This document shows positions 47,494 to 55,705 of a stretch of DNA of 64,000 bases, piece by piece. The notes under the pieces are model-generated. The model was not told where the DNA came from and searched no databases. It saw only the letters and a program-made list of their open reading frames with translations. A program made the translations under genes and the position numbers. Every line of letters begins with the position of its first letter. Position 1 is the first letter of the stretch. Source of the stretch: a virus; the IMG/VR virus record IMGVR_UViG_3300019135_000009, positions 95,777 through 159,776 of that record. The stretch is one strand, 5' to 3'.

Positions 47494-48665
47494 TAAGTGA
47501 GCTGATAAGATTGGAGTCATTAAAAAAAATCTTATATTCAAAGTTGCCAACAATGAAAAAGGAAGAATATAAAAAATACATAGAAGAATCAGAGAATGGG
47601 TATATCAACATCAAAAGTCATCCAGAAGATGAGAACATAAAAATATTGTGTTATACAAAACTTGCTGTATATGAGAAACGATGGAATCATGAGACTATGA
47701 CCGCCAGAGGTTTAATTATTGACACAACAGAGCTAAATAATAATGGATTTATATACATATTAGCAAAACCGTTTGATAAGTTTTTTAATTATGGTGAGAA
47801 TCCAGAGTATGAAAAGGACATTGACTTTTCAAAAATTGAATCTGTCATGGAAAAAATCGATGGCTCATTAGGGATTTCCTATTTCTTTAACAATGAAATT
47901 CGATTTGCTACAAAAGGGAGTTTCACATCAGATCAGGCAATCAAAGCTACTGAAATGTGGAAAAATAAATATTCTCAAAATGAGAATATTTATAGTTACT
48001 GCTATACACCAGTAACCTACCTTGTAGAAATTATCTACCCAGAAAATAGAGTGGTTGTTGATTATAAAGATAGTGAACACTTAGTGTTGCTTGGTGTTAT
48101 ATATCTTTTCGACTCTATTCATGATGCTAATTGTGGGGATGTCGATTGGGAAGCTTGCAGATTAAATATGCCTCTTGCTAAGCAGTATAAGTACAAATTT
48201 GAAGAATTGATTCAAATGAAAGATATGCTATCAGCTAATGAAGAAGGTTGGGTGATTAGGTTTTCAAATGGTAAACGTTTGAAAATTAAAGGCAGTGAAT
48301 ACTTACAGGTACATAGATTAATGCATGGTCTGTCTACTAAGGCTAAATATAAAGCTTGGGCAGAAAATAGAATTGATGAATACATAGTGTCATTACCAGA
48401 AGAGTTCAGACCAGAGATTGAGGGCTTTAAAAATAAGATCGATAGAATTTTCGAAGCTCAATCAAAACTAATTCGAATGACCTTTAATCAAATTGCAAAA
48501 CCCGACAAGAAAAAAGAGTTTGCTCTATTTGTAACAGAAAATATTCCACCAGAGTTGCAAAAATATATGTTCGCAATGTATGGCACAGGAACATTCCCAG
48601 AACAAATGCTTAAAGAAGATATTTATAAAAACTATGGCGAATACGAAAAAGAGGAGATGTGCTAG
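47490..48665 (+). CDS. T4 Rnl1-like RNA ligase
   Basis: 391 residues. Rnl1-type nucleotidyltransferase motifs in order: KRWNHETMTARGLIID (64-78), motif I EKIDGSLG with Lys122 as the likely adenylated residue, motif III-like FATKGSF, motif IV EEGWVIRF and motif V RLKIKGSEY. The C-terminal 120 residues are helical as in T4 RnlA. Joins 5'-phosphate to 3'-OH RNA ends and is known to reverse anticodon cleavage in T4. The TTG start overlaps the protease stop by four bases; TTG 47511 is another option. Confidence 0.8.
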   Translation: MISELIRLESLKKILYSKLPTMKKEEYKKYIEESENGYINIKSHPEDENIKILCYTKLAVYEKRWNHETMTARGLIIDTTELNNNGFIYILAKPFDKFFNYGENPEYEKDIDFSKIESVMEKIDGSLGISYFFNNEIRFATKGSFTSDQAIKATEMWKNKYSQNENIYSYCYTPVTYLVEIIYPENRVVVDYKDSEHLVLLGVIYLFDSIHDANCGDVDWEACRLNMPLAKQYKYKFEELIQMKDMLSANEEGWVIRFSNGKRLKIKGSEYLQVHRLMHGLSTKAKYKAWAENRIDEYIVSLPEEFRPEIEGFKNKIDRIFEAQSKLIRMTFNQIAKPDKKKEFALFVTENIPPELQKYMFAMYGTGTFPEQMLKEDIYKNYGEYEKEEMC

Positions 48666-49687
48666 TGGGACAATTGAGATTTCTAATGCTGATTGGTTTG
48701 CCTGCAAGTGGAAAGTCTACATTTGCAAAAGAACTAATTGAAGGAGAAGACGGTGTTAAAAGAGATGACATTAAATATCTTTCATCAGATAAGATTCGAG
48801 AAGAATTATATGGGGATGAGAGTGTTCAGACTGACCCTTCAAAAGTTTTTGAACTAATGAGAACAAGAACGTTAAATGCATTAAGAAAAGGTAAACACGT
48901 CATTTATGATGCTACTAATATTAGCCGAAAAAAGCGTAAAGGATTGCTTCAACAACTTCCAAAGGAAGTGGTTAAAACGGCAGTATACATGGCGACAGGC
49001 TATGGATCATGCATAGATATGAACACTCATCGTGAGAGAACTGTGCCAAAAATCGCAATAGACAATATGTATAAGAGTCTACAAATCCCTATTTATTCAG
49101 AAGGCTGGGACAATATTGTCTTTAACTACCCAGAAGGACTAATTGAAGATGTACTCCCTAAACAATTTGCTGACGCGGTGAGAGCAGGAGTCTTGTTAAA
49201 CAGAGAAGGTTATGATCTTATGGGTTTTCTTGCCTCATACTTTAGAGAGTTCTTTGCTATTCACGACTTTCCTCAGGATTCGAAATATCATAGCTTTTCG
49301 ACAAGTAGACATACATATTACGTTTACAAGCATGTTTTAGACAACTATAAGACAGAAGATGAAACTGAGAAAGAAATGATGCTTTGGACTGCTCTCCTCC
49401 ATGACATTGGGAAACCATTCTGTAAGAGCTTTGTTAACAGAAAAGGAGAAGAGGTGAGATATGCCAATTTTATTGGACATGAATACGTTGGCTCACAATT
49501 GGCTGTGCACCTTCTTAAACAAATGGGGTTTGACGATGGTTTTATACATACTGTTGTAACATTGATTCAATTTCATATGTATCTCTTAAATCAAAATGCT
49601 AATAAAGAAAAGCTTGAAAAATATGTGGGAGAAGATTTATTTAAAAAGCTGGAATTTCTAAGGGAAGCAGATACATTAGCACATTAA
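48665..49687 (+). CDS. polynucleotide kinase fused to an HD phosphohydrolase
   Basis: 340 residues from GTG 48665 (GAGGAG eight bases upstream), overlapping the ligase stop by one base. Residues 1-160 are a PNK-type kinase: GLPASGKST (11-19), DKIREELYGDE and VIYDATNISRKKR. Residues 190-340 are an HD domain: HSFSTSRHTYYVYKHV, TALLHDIGKPF (HD at 246-247) and GHEYVGSQLA. T4 Pnkp pairs the kinase with a HAD phosphatase; here an HD domain would heal 2',3'-cyclic phosphate ends. With the ligase this is a full RNA healing-and-sealing pair. Confidence 0.8.
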   Translation: MGQLRFLMLIGLPASGKSTFAKELIEGEDGVKRDDIKYLSSDKIREELYGDESVQTDPSKVFELMRTRTLNALRKGKHVIYDATNISRKKRKGLLQQLPKEVVKTAVYMATGYGSCIDMNTHRERTVPKIAIDNMYKSLQIPIYSEGWDNIVFNYPEGLIEDVLPKQFADAVRAGVLLNREGYDLMGFLASYFREFFAIHDFPQDSKYHSFSTSRHTYYVYKHVLDNYKTEDETEKEMMLWTALLHDIGKPFCKSFVNRKGEEVRYANFIGHEYVGSQLAVHLLKQMGFDDGFIHTVVTLIQFHMYLLNQNANKEKLEKYVGEDLFKKLEFLREADTLAH

Positions 49688-49701
49688 GGAGGGGTGGAGT
49701 T

Positions 49702-49953
49702 ATGTTTTTAAAGTTTTTTAAGAAAAAAGAAGAAAAGAAACCTGATTTGAAAGTTTTTTCTTACACAGTTTATAAAAATGACGGTTCTTCTATTGATGCT
49801 TTAGAATGCAGAGAAAGTGAGAGCAAGCTTGCAAACTTTTTAGCTAATTCATTAGAATATTACAACACACTATGGGTTGTAGATAATAACGATAAAAGTT
49901 TCATTCTTAAAACAAAAGACATAAAAGAGATTGTAATTAATGGAGAGATTTAA
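49702..49953 (+). CDS. hypothetical protein, 83 aa
   Basis: ATG after AGGAGGGGTGG. Basic start MFLKFFKKKEEKK, then a compact alpha/beta region. Function unknown. Confidence 0.6.
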   Translation: MFLKFFKKKEEKKPDLKVFSYTVYKNDGSSIDALECRESESKLANFLANSLEYYNTLWVVDNNDKSFILKTKDIKEIVINGEI

Positions 49954-49956
49954 CTA

Positions 49957-50115
49957 TTGAATCATAGATTTGAATTGAAAGATGGACGAATTTTCCTTAT
50001 CATAGAAATCAACATTTGGGATGGGGTTCTGGAGAGAAGAGATGTTACAGATGATCTGCATCCAATTATAGGGGAATTTCTTAACCAACCATTTGCTCAC
50101 GATTGGCTGAATTAA
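49957..50115 (+). CDS. small hypothetical protein, 52 aa
   Basis: TTG 49957, about ten bases after GGAGAG. Beta-rich (HRFELKDGRIFLIIEINIWDG) with an acidic end. Supported by its fit between neighbours. Function unknown. Confidence 0.5.
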   Translation: MNHRFELKDGRIFLIIEINIWDGVLERRDVTDDLHPIIGEFLNQPFAHDWLN

Positions 50116-50142
50116 GAAGAACATTGAGAGGGGAAATCTAAT

Positions 50143-50712
50143 ATGTCAGAAAAAGAAAAAAATAATACTCAAAATAGTAGCGGCAAAAAACGAGACCTAA
50201 TTCTTGGAGGAACAGTCAATGAAGAAAGCATTCATAAATTAGTAGACAAAATTATTGAAATCAATAGGTATGATGAGGATAAATTAGAAAAAGATAGATC
50301 ATATACACCAAAACCAATCAAAATTTATGTTAATACATATGGTGGTGTGCTGTACGATGCCAACATGCTAATTGGTGTTATCGAGAGCAGTAAAACTCCT
50401 ATTCATACATACTGTAGTGGGAAAGCTATGAGTGCTGGGTTGTATATTTACGTATCAGGGCATAAGCGTTTCGCATCTAAACTGGCTACTTTTATGTATC
50501 ATGATGCTTCCACTGGACAAAAAGACACTGTCGAAGGATTAAAACGTGAAATTGATCATGTTGAAAAGCTTCGCGACAGATATGATCAATATATCATTAG
50601 CCGAACTAAGCTTCCTAAAGAGCTAATGGATAAAACAAAGCGGCACAAAGAAGAGCTTTACCTATTTGCAGATGAAGCGTTGGAATATGGAATTGTAGAC
50701 GAAATTATTTAA
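50143..50712 (+). CDS. ClpP-like protease
   Basis: 189 residues. IYVNTYGGVLYDANMLIGVIES (61-82), the nucleophile Ser97 in CSGKAMSAG, His120 in FMYHDAS, and ADEALEYGIVDEI at the end follow the ClpP fold. Related phage proteases process capsid proteins, and cellular ClpP works with ClpX/C. The position among repair genes is not near structural genes, so a regulatory role is possible. A hydrophilic N-terminal extension of about 15 residues replaces the usual start. Confidence 0.75.
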   Translation: MSEKEKNNTQNSSGKKRDLILGGTVNEESIHKLVDKIIEINRYDEDKLEKDRSYTPKPIKIYVNTYGGVLYDANMLIGVIESSKTPIHTYCSGKAMSAGLYIYVSGHKRFASKLATFMYHDASTGQKDTVEGLKREIDHVEKLRDRYDQYIISRTKLPKELMDKTKRHKEELYLFADEALEYGIVDEII

Positions 50713-50722
50713 CTAATATAAA

Positions 50723-50736
50723 ACTAATTAATAATG
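50723..50736 (+). promoter_or_regulatory. repressor element before the DNA ligase gene
   Basis: Perfect ACTAATTAATAATG preceded by AACTAATATAA, a half-like copy. -10 candidate GATAAA is weak. AGAGGTG ribosome binding site follows. Confidence 0.55.
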
Positions 50737-50753
50737 GATAAAGAGGTGTATCA

Positions 50754-52058
50754 ATGAAAGAGTTAGTAAAGATTTTTCACGAATTAAAAAATGAATCATC
50801 TCGAAACGGTAAAGAGGCGATTCTGAAAAAGTATGAAGATAATGAATTGTTTAAAGAAGTTTTAAAGTTTGTGTTCAACCCATACATAGTGACTGGAATC
50901 TCGACTAAGAAAATAAATAAAAACATAAAGCTTGATGAATATGTAACGATTATTCGAGACATTCAAGGTTTGATGGATTATTTGAAACGCCTCAATAGTG
51001 GAAGAGATACAGATATTTTAAGCGTGCAATATTTTGTGGATAGACTTGAAACTGATGATGAAAAAGAGTTAGCAAAACAAATTGCAACAAAAGATTTAAA
51101 AGTTGGTATTACCGAGAAAACTATCAACAAGGTTTACGGCAAAGGTTTCATCCCAAGTTTTTCAGTAATGTTAGCAGAATCCTATGCTAAGAAAGAACCA
51201 AAAGTAAAGGGCAAATTCTATGTAACATTAAAACTTGACGGTAATCGATGTGTTGCAATCAAAGATGAGGGTAGAGTTAACTTTTTTACACGTCAAGGAA
51301 AAGAAATCAATGGAATGGCCGAGTTAGAAGAACAGTTCAGGTGCTTACCTGATGGATGGGTTTTCGATGGAGAACTTCTACTTGCTAATGAAAAGAACCT
51401 TTCTTCCGATGATCTTTTTAGAGCAACACAAAAAGTCGTTCGTAAAGATGGAGAGAAGAAAGATTTAGAGTTTTACATGTTTGATGCTTTACCTCTTGCA
51501 GAATTTAAAGATGGAAAATCAAAAAATACATATGAAAAACGTAGAAATCAACTTGATTTATTTGATGGAATCCTTGCTGGAAGTAGTTCAAATCACATAA
51601 GAATCCTGCCAGTTCTTTATGCAGGAGAAGACAAAGAAATGATTTCTGTCTTGATGAAATGGGCAGAAGAAGCAGATCATGAAGGTCTTATGATTAACAA
51701 GGCAGATGGACTATATGCCACAAAACGAACCGATAGCTTACTGAAAGTGAAAAAATTCAAAACAGCAGACCTTATTGTCACATCAATTGAAAAAGCTATT
51801 GATGGTCAGTTCAAAGGATTGCTATCCAGAGTAAACGTTGAATACAAAGGCAATATCGTTGGTGTTGGATCGGGATTCACCCCTGATCAAAGAAGGGAAT
51901 TTGGTGATAATCCTGACCTCATTTGTGGAAAGATTATCGAGGTTCAATATTTCGAAGAGTCTAAAGATGAAAAAACAGGACAACCATCTTTGAGGTTTCC
52001 TAGCTTTAAATGTATTAGATATGACAAAGGAGTTGATGATATTAATTATGGAGAATAA
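50754..52058 (+). CDS. ATP-dependent DNA ligase
   Basis: 434 residues. An N-terminal helical DNA-binding domain (1-150) is followed by nucleotidyltransferase motifs: I YVTLKLDGNR (Lys near 159), III VFDGELLL, IIIa LEFYMFDALPL, IV HEGLMINK and V LLKVKKFKTAD, then an OB-fold tail (GSGFTPDQRREF). Bacterial hosts use NAD ligases for replication, so this is a phage replication or repair ligase; SPbeta has LigB (YoqV), which is shorter. Confidence 0.85.
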   Translation: MKELVKIFHELKNESSRNGKEAILKKYEDNELFKEVLKFVFNPYIVTGISTKKINKNIKLDEYVTIIRDIQGLMDYLKRLNSGRDTDILSVQYFVDRLETDDEKELAKQIATKDLKVGITEKTINKVYGKGFIPSFSVMLAESYAKKEPKVKGKFYVTLKLDGNRCVAIKDEGRVNFFTRQGKEINGMAELEEQFRCLPDGWVFDGELLLANEKNLSSDDLFRATQKVVRKDGEKKDLEFYMFDALPLAEFKDGKSKNTYEKRRNQLDLFDGILAGSSSNHIRILPVLYAGEDKEMISVLMKWAEEADHEGLMINKADGLYATKRTDSLLKVKKFKTADLIVTSIEKAIDGQFKGLLSRVNVEYKGNIVGVGSGFTPDQRREFGDNPDLICGKIIEVQYFEESKDEKTGQPSLRFPSFKCIRYDKGVDDINYGE

Positions 52059-52440
52059 ACCAAAGAAAATTTTAATTACATATTTTAATAGCCAAGATAT
52101 CTCTTCTATAGGAGCAAGGGAGGCAATGTTTCAGAAAGTTGTTAAAGACTTGGTTTCCGAAGGGAAAAAGACAACAGGTTATCAAATGCCTTCACCTCAA
52201 TTGCGAAAAGAGTTTTTTACAGATGGAAGTGTGATTTATTTTGCACCAATTGCACAAATAGAAGCAGATGAAAAATTCACACACATCTTCGTAGATAAAT
52301 CAATAATGTCTACTAAAAATGGTGTAGATTTCGTTAAAAAATCAATAATTACCAGAGTCAATTTTAACACCGAGAAAAAACAAATCAATTTCTTTTCTTT
52401 AGAGAATGGAAAATTAAAAGTAACAACAGAAGGAGAGTAA
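52048..52440 (+). CDS. hypothetical protein, 130 aa
   Basis: ATG 52048 overlaps the ligase stop by 11 bases; AAAGGAG lies 15 bases upstream, so ATG 52036 is an alternative. Alpha/beta protein (KKILITYFNSQDISSIGAREAM; FTHIFVDKSIMSTKNG). No family recognised. Confidence 0.6.
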   Translation: MENKPKKILITYFNSQDISSIGAREAMFQKVVKDLVSEGKKTTGYQMPSPQLRKEFFTDGSVIYFAPIAQIEADEKFTHIFVDKSIMSTKNGVDFVKKSIITRVNFNTEKKQINFFSLENGKLKVTTEGE

Positions 52441-52444
52441 TAAA

Positions 52445-53014
52445 ATGAGCGAACAAATCAAAGTTGTAATCAATCTAAATGAAAATGATGCTGAAAAATC
52501 TATTGCTAAAGGAGATAACCTTGTAAAAGGTGACGAAATTATTGTTAGAGAATTTGTTAATGGAATTAACGTTTCGTTTAAACGAGTCGTCAACAACCTC
52601 GTGGGATTTTCTGCATCTCGCGATAAAGAATCTGTTCTTGAATTTCATAAATTTGTTGACCATTTAAAAATTCATGTTGGTGATGGATATACATTTTTAG
52701 GAAAGTGGTTAAAAAAAGGTGAATTTCTGCTTGAAGACATTCTTGACAATGAAGCAGATCGATACCTGCTTCATACAGCAGTAAAACGAATTGGACAAGA
52801 TTTAGGGTTGAATGTTGCTCCTTTATTGTATGAAGGCGAATATAAAGGAGTTGATCAGATCACAGAAATTGCTCTAAATGTTAAAGGTGATTTTGAAATT
52901 AAAACGGTCAAAAAACCATTTCAAATGAAAATCATTAATAAAAAAGAAGAGAAAGTTAAAACGGAAAACAAAGAAAAACAAAGCAAAAAGCAAATTAAAT
53001 CTAAAAAGAAATGA
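52445..53014 (+). CDS. ligase-fold protein lacking the catalytic lysine (possible)
   Basis: 189 residues. EIIVREFVNGINVSFKRV (about 32-49) resembles RNA/DNA ligase motif I (EKxDGxNxSF) with Phe for Lys and Asn for Asp. HTAVKRIGQDLGLNVAPLLYEGEY resembles the helix and strand that follow in Rnl2-like enzymes. The last 40 residues are almost all Lys/Glu/Gln. If the match is right it binds but cannot ligate nucleic acid. Starts after GGAGAG, and overlaps the next gene by four bases. Confidence 0.45.
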   Translation: MSEQIKVVINLNENDAEKSIAKGDNLVKGDEIIVREFVNGINVSFKRVVNNLVGFSASRDKESVLEFHKFVDHLKIHVGDGYTFLGKWLKKGEFLLEDILDNEADRYLLHTAVKRIGQDLGLNVAPLLYEGEYKGVDQITEIALNVKGDFEIKTVKKPFQMKIINKKEEKVKTENKEKQSKKQIKSKKK

Positions 53015-53556
53015 GTTGCTTTCAATTTGAAATAAATTTTGATAAAACCCTTGCTTTTACAGGTCATAGACCAGATAAATTGTTTGGCTATGACCCTCTG
53101 GAAGAGGGGAATATGCGACTGTTTCTGAAATTAAAAACCCTTGTTGAGCGACTTATTAATAGAAGAGGAATAGATACATTTGTCTCAGGTATGGCACTTG
53201 GATCAGACATGTGGTCAGCACAAGTAGTCCTTTCTTTAAGAAAGAAATACCCACATATTAAATTGATTTGTGCAGTCCCCTGTATGAATCAAAGCGAAAA
53301 GTGGAAGAGAGAAGACAAAGATACATATCATAATATTTTAAAAGATGCAGATCATATCTGCTATATATCAAAAGAAAATTACACACCTTGGTGTATGCAA
53401 AGAAGAAATGAATGGATGGTAGACAACTCGAAATTTCTAATTGCAATTTGGGACGGAGTTGAAGCCGGAGGAACTTGGAATACAGTTAAATATGCTAATA
53501 AGAGACAAAGAAGTGTAATACGTCTTGATCCTAAATCTTTAAGTGTCACTTTGTAG
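53011..53556 (+). CDS. SLOG-domain protein of the YpsA/DUF1273 type
   Basis: 181 residues. LAFTGHRPDKLFGY (14-27), FVSGMALGSDMWSAQVVL (57-74) and a C-terminal FLIAIWDGVEAGGTWNTVKYA (145-165) fit YpsA-like Rossmann proteins that bind nucleotide-derived ligands. Bacillus YpsA influences cell division; other SLOG proteins work in nucleotide-signal defence. Its role here is unknown. Confidence 0.75.
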   Translation: MSCFQFEINFDKTLAFTGHRPDKLFGYDPLEEGNMRLFLKLKTLVERLINRRGIDTFVSGMALGSDMWSAQVVLSLRKKYPHIKLICAVPCMNQSEKWKREDKDTYHNILKDADHICYISKENYTPWCMQRRNEWMVDNSKFLIAIWDGVEAGGTWNTVKYANKRQRSVIRLDPKSLSVTL

Positions 53557-53578
53557 TGTAAGAAAAGGTGAAAATAAA

Positions 53579-53728
53579 TTGAGTAAATTAAATAAAGTTA
53601 GTTTCATTCAAAAGGATTTTGATGAAGACGATGTTGAAAAGACTTTAACATATTGTTATCAACTAATCTGGAATGATTTAAGGCTAAATGGAGTTTTAAA
53701 TGGAGTAATTAATAGAGTAGAAGAATGA
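53579..53728 (+). CDS. small hypothetical protein, 49 aa
   Basis: TTG 53579 after AAAAGGTGAAAA. Helical (DEDDVEKTLTYCYQLIWNDLRLNG). Last gene before the strong terminator. Function unknown. Confidence 0.55.
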   Translation: MSKLNKVSFIQKDFDEDDVEKTLTYCYQLIWNDLRLNGVLNGVINRVEE

Positions 53729-53742
53729 TGCTAATACATAAT

Positions 53743-53782
53743 AAGAAAGAGGTGAATGCAAGATTTTCATCTCTTTCTTTTC
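53743..53782 (+). terminator. intrinsic terminator before the recombinase gene
   Basis: AAGAAAGAGGTGAA (53743-53756) pairs with TTCATCTCTTTCTT (53766-53779) with one G-U pair, followed by TT. It separates the repair cluster from the integration module. Confidence 0.75.
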
Positions 53783-53788
53783 AAATAC

Positions 53789-53826
53789 TATAATAGTGTA
53801 TATAATTAATATGAGAGTTGTGTACA
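53789..53826 (+). promoter_or_regulatory. recombinase leader: -10 boxes and left 15-bp inverted repeat
   Basis: Two TATAAT boxes (53789-53794 and 53801-53806) lack strong -35 boxes. TGAGAGTTGTGTACA (53812-53826) is the exact reverse complement of 55568-55582, beyond the other end of the recombinase gene. Confidence 0.5.
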
Positions 53827-53845
53827 CTTCGGGAGATGAATTGTC

Positions 53846-55468
53846 ATTAGATATACAGCAATTTATACACGTGTGTCCACAGATAAGCAAGTAGATCATG
53901 GAACAAGTCTTGAATATCAAAGAGAGGCTTGTTTGAAGAAGGCGAAAGAGTTAAATGTTCCTGATGATCTTATTCTTGAATATGAAGAAAGAGGTTTTTC
54001 TGGAGAAGATATTGAAAGACCTCGGATGGATGAATTAAGAGAAGATGTGAAATTGGGCAAGATAGAAAGAATTATCATCGTTCATCCTGACCGTCTAAGC
54101 CGGAACATGATTGACCGACTTCTTGTTTGTACTGAATTTGAAAAAAGTAACGTAGAGCTTGTTTTTGTTGATACTGAGTATAAGAATACAGAAGAAGGGA
54201 AGCTCTTTTTTAATATTCAGTCGTCAATCGCTGAGTATGAATTGGCATTAATCAAAAAAAGAACAAGAAGAGGATCAATTAAGGCAGTAAAAAATGGATT
54301 TGTTATGCCTATGCGTGTACCACCTTATGGATACGACTATGTAGATAGGCAATTAGTTATCAACAAAGAAGAAGCAAAATTTGTTAGGAAAATTTACCAA
54401 TGGTATGTTTATGATAAGTTGAAGATCAGAGAAATTGGTGAACGACTTTCCATATTGGGCGCCAAAACAAAAATGAAAAAGAGTCATTTGTGGAATCAGA
54501 GCACCATCAATAAAATTCTTAAAAATGAAACATACATTGGGAAATTTTATTATAACAAGAAAAAAATGAAAAAGATTAAAGGCGAAAAAACTAAATCAGG
54601 TAAACCAAAAAGAGCTTATGAAAATAGAGATAAAGAAGAATGGATCGAAGTATCTGTTCCTCCTATTGTCGATTTCGCGACATTTACATTAGCAGAAAAT
54701 CAACGAGTCAAAAATACAAGTCATTCAGGAAATGTGAAACATCAGTATCTTTTGAGAAAAATGATCAGATGTGCTCACTGCGGTGCAAAATATTCGTCCT
54801 ACACAACTACTTCTAAAACGAGATCAAAAGTAACAGGAGAGGTTACATCAACACATTCATACAAAAATTATAGATGCGTGAATAAGAATGGTCGAGTTTT
54901 CGGAGAAGGTGCAAAAAGTTGTTGTTCAAAAATTTTAAAAGCTAACGAAATTGAAAAGCAAATTTGGGAAATGATTTATGATTTTATTTTTGATCCTTCG
55001 AAAATTGTTCACGCTGGAAAAGAAGAAAGAGCAAATGATTCAGTTAGACAAGCATACGATTTATTGAAGTTTAAATTAGAGGAGATATCCAAAGAACGAA
55101 AGAGAATACTTCAATTATTTAAAAAAGGTTATATTGAAGAGAACGAAATGGATTTAGATATACAAAAACTAAATGAAAAAGAAAAGTTAATCAAAATTGA
55201 AATATCAAAATATGAGGATCAGATTCAAGATAAAGAAATCGACAATCAGAATAGAAAGGATTTAATAAAATTTATTGGACAGATTAAAAATGAAATTAAG
55301 AATCAAGATAAGATTTCTTTTGAAACAAAGCAAAAAATCATATCCTCGCTCATCGATGAAATTATAGTTGAGTGGGAAGGTGAGCAATATAATATTTCAA
55401 TTGTCGGTGTGATTGGCAATCTCATTAAAGGACGTAAAGAGCAATCAGAAACATACCTCGCCAGCTAA
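53846..55468 (+). CDS. large serine recombinase (phage integrase)
   Basis: About 540 residues. The resolvase fold holds the catalytic Ser in YTRVSTDKQ and the motif VHPDRLSRNMIDRLL; a recombinase domain follows (PYGYDYVD, WNQSTINKILKNETYIGKFYYNK). Then come a zinc ribbon (RCAHCGAKYSS...CCSKIL) and a coiled coil with a short end. The frame is open from 53840 but has no ATG, GTG or TTG before GTG 53873, which would remove the strand leading to the catalytic Ser. ATT 53846, ten bases after GGGAG, is the likely start. It plays the part of SprA in SPbeta but is not a close relative by sequence. Confidence 0.8.
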   Translation: MRYTAIYTRVSTDKQVDHGTSLEYQREACLKKAKELNVPDDLILEYEERGFSGEDIERPRMDELREDVKLGKIERIIIVHPDRLSRNMIDRLLVCTEFEKSNVELVFVDTEYKNTEEGKLFFNIQSSIAEYELALIKKRTRRGSIKAVKNGFVMPMRVPPYGYDYVDRQLVINKEEAKFVRKIYQWYVYDKLKIREIGERLSILGAKTKMKKSHLWNQSTINKILKNETYIGKFYYNKKKMKKIKGEKTKSGKPKRAYENRDKEEWIEVSVPPIVDFATFTLAENQRVKNTSHSGNVKHQYLLRKMIRCAHCGAKYSSYTTTSKTRSKVTGEVTSTHSYKNYRCVNKNGRVFGEGAKSCCSKILKANEIEKQIWEMIYDFIFDPSKIVHAGKEERANDSVRQAYDLLKFKLEEISKERKRILQLFKKGYIEENEMDLDIQKLNEKEKLIKIEISKYEDQIQDKEIDNQNRKDLIKFIGQIKNEIKNQDKISFETKQKIISSLIDEIIVEWEGEQYNISIVGVIGNLIKGRKEQSETYLAS

Positions 55469-55497
55469 TCGTATTTTGAGAATGTTAGCTCACCCAT

Positions 55498-55551
55498 ACT
55501 ATGCTAGTTGACAACATAACGGCAAAGCGTTGTAACCACAACTAACATAGT
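55498..55551. other. candidate attP: 13-bp arm dyad
   Basis: ACTATGCTAGTTG (55498-55510) and CAACTAACATAGT (55539-55551) are inverted arms with one mismatch around a 28-base centre that contains a smaller ACAAC...GTTGT dyad. A site of about 50 bases with imperfect symmetry next to the gene is what attP of large serine integrases looks like. No T-run follows the right arm. The exact crossover bases cannot be read from one sequence. Confidence 0.45.
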
Positions 55552-55567
55552 CTATTAACTTAAAAAC

Positions 55568-55582
55568 TGTACACAACTCTCA
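55568..55582. repeat. right copy of 15-bp inverted repeat flanking the recombinase
   Basis: TGTACACAACTCTCA is the exact reverse complement of 53812-53826. The two copies bracket the recombinase gene and the dyad at 55498. Inversion between them, or shared binding by a regulator, is possible. The rest of 55583-55705 shows no clear gene. Confidence 0.65.
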
Positions 55583-55705
55583 CTGTGTTTTTAAGTTGAC
55601 CTCTATATTCCCCTACAATATTGATTTAAAGTAAAATCCTCTTCACCAATCTTTCTCTTAAGTGGTAAAATATATCTAACTATCGCTTGGGAAAGGATTG
55701 AATCC

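Noticed and set aside
53846-55468. Calling the serine recombinase SprA of SPbeta
   Set aside because: Position and class fit, but the sequence I remember for SprA (YLRRSRQDMER start) differs strongly from YTRVSTDKQ here, so it is a different large serine recombinase.
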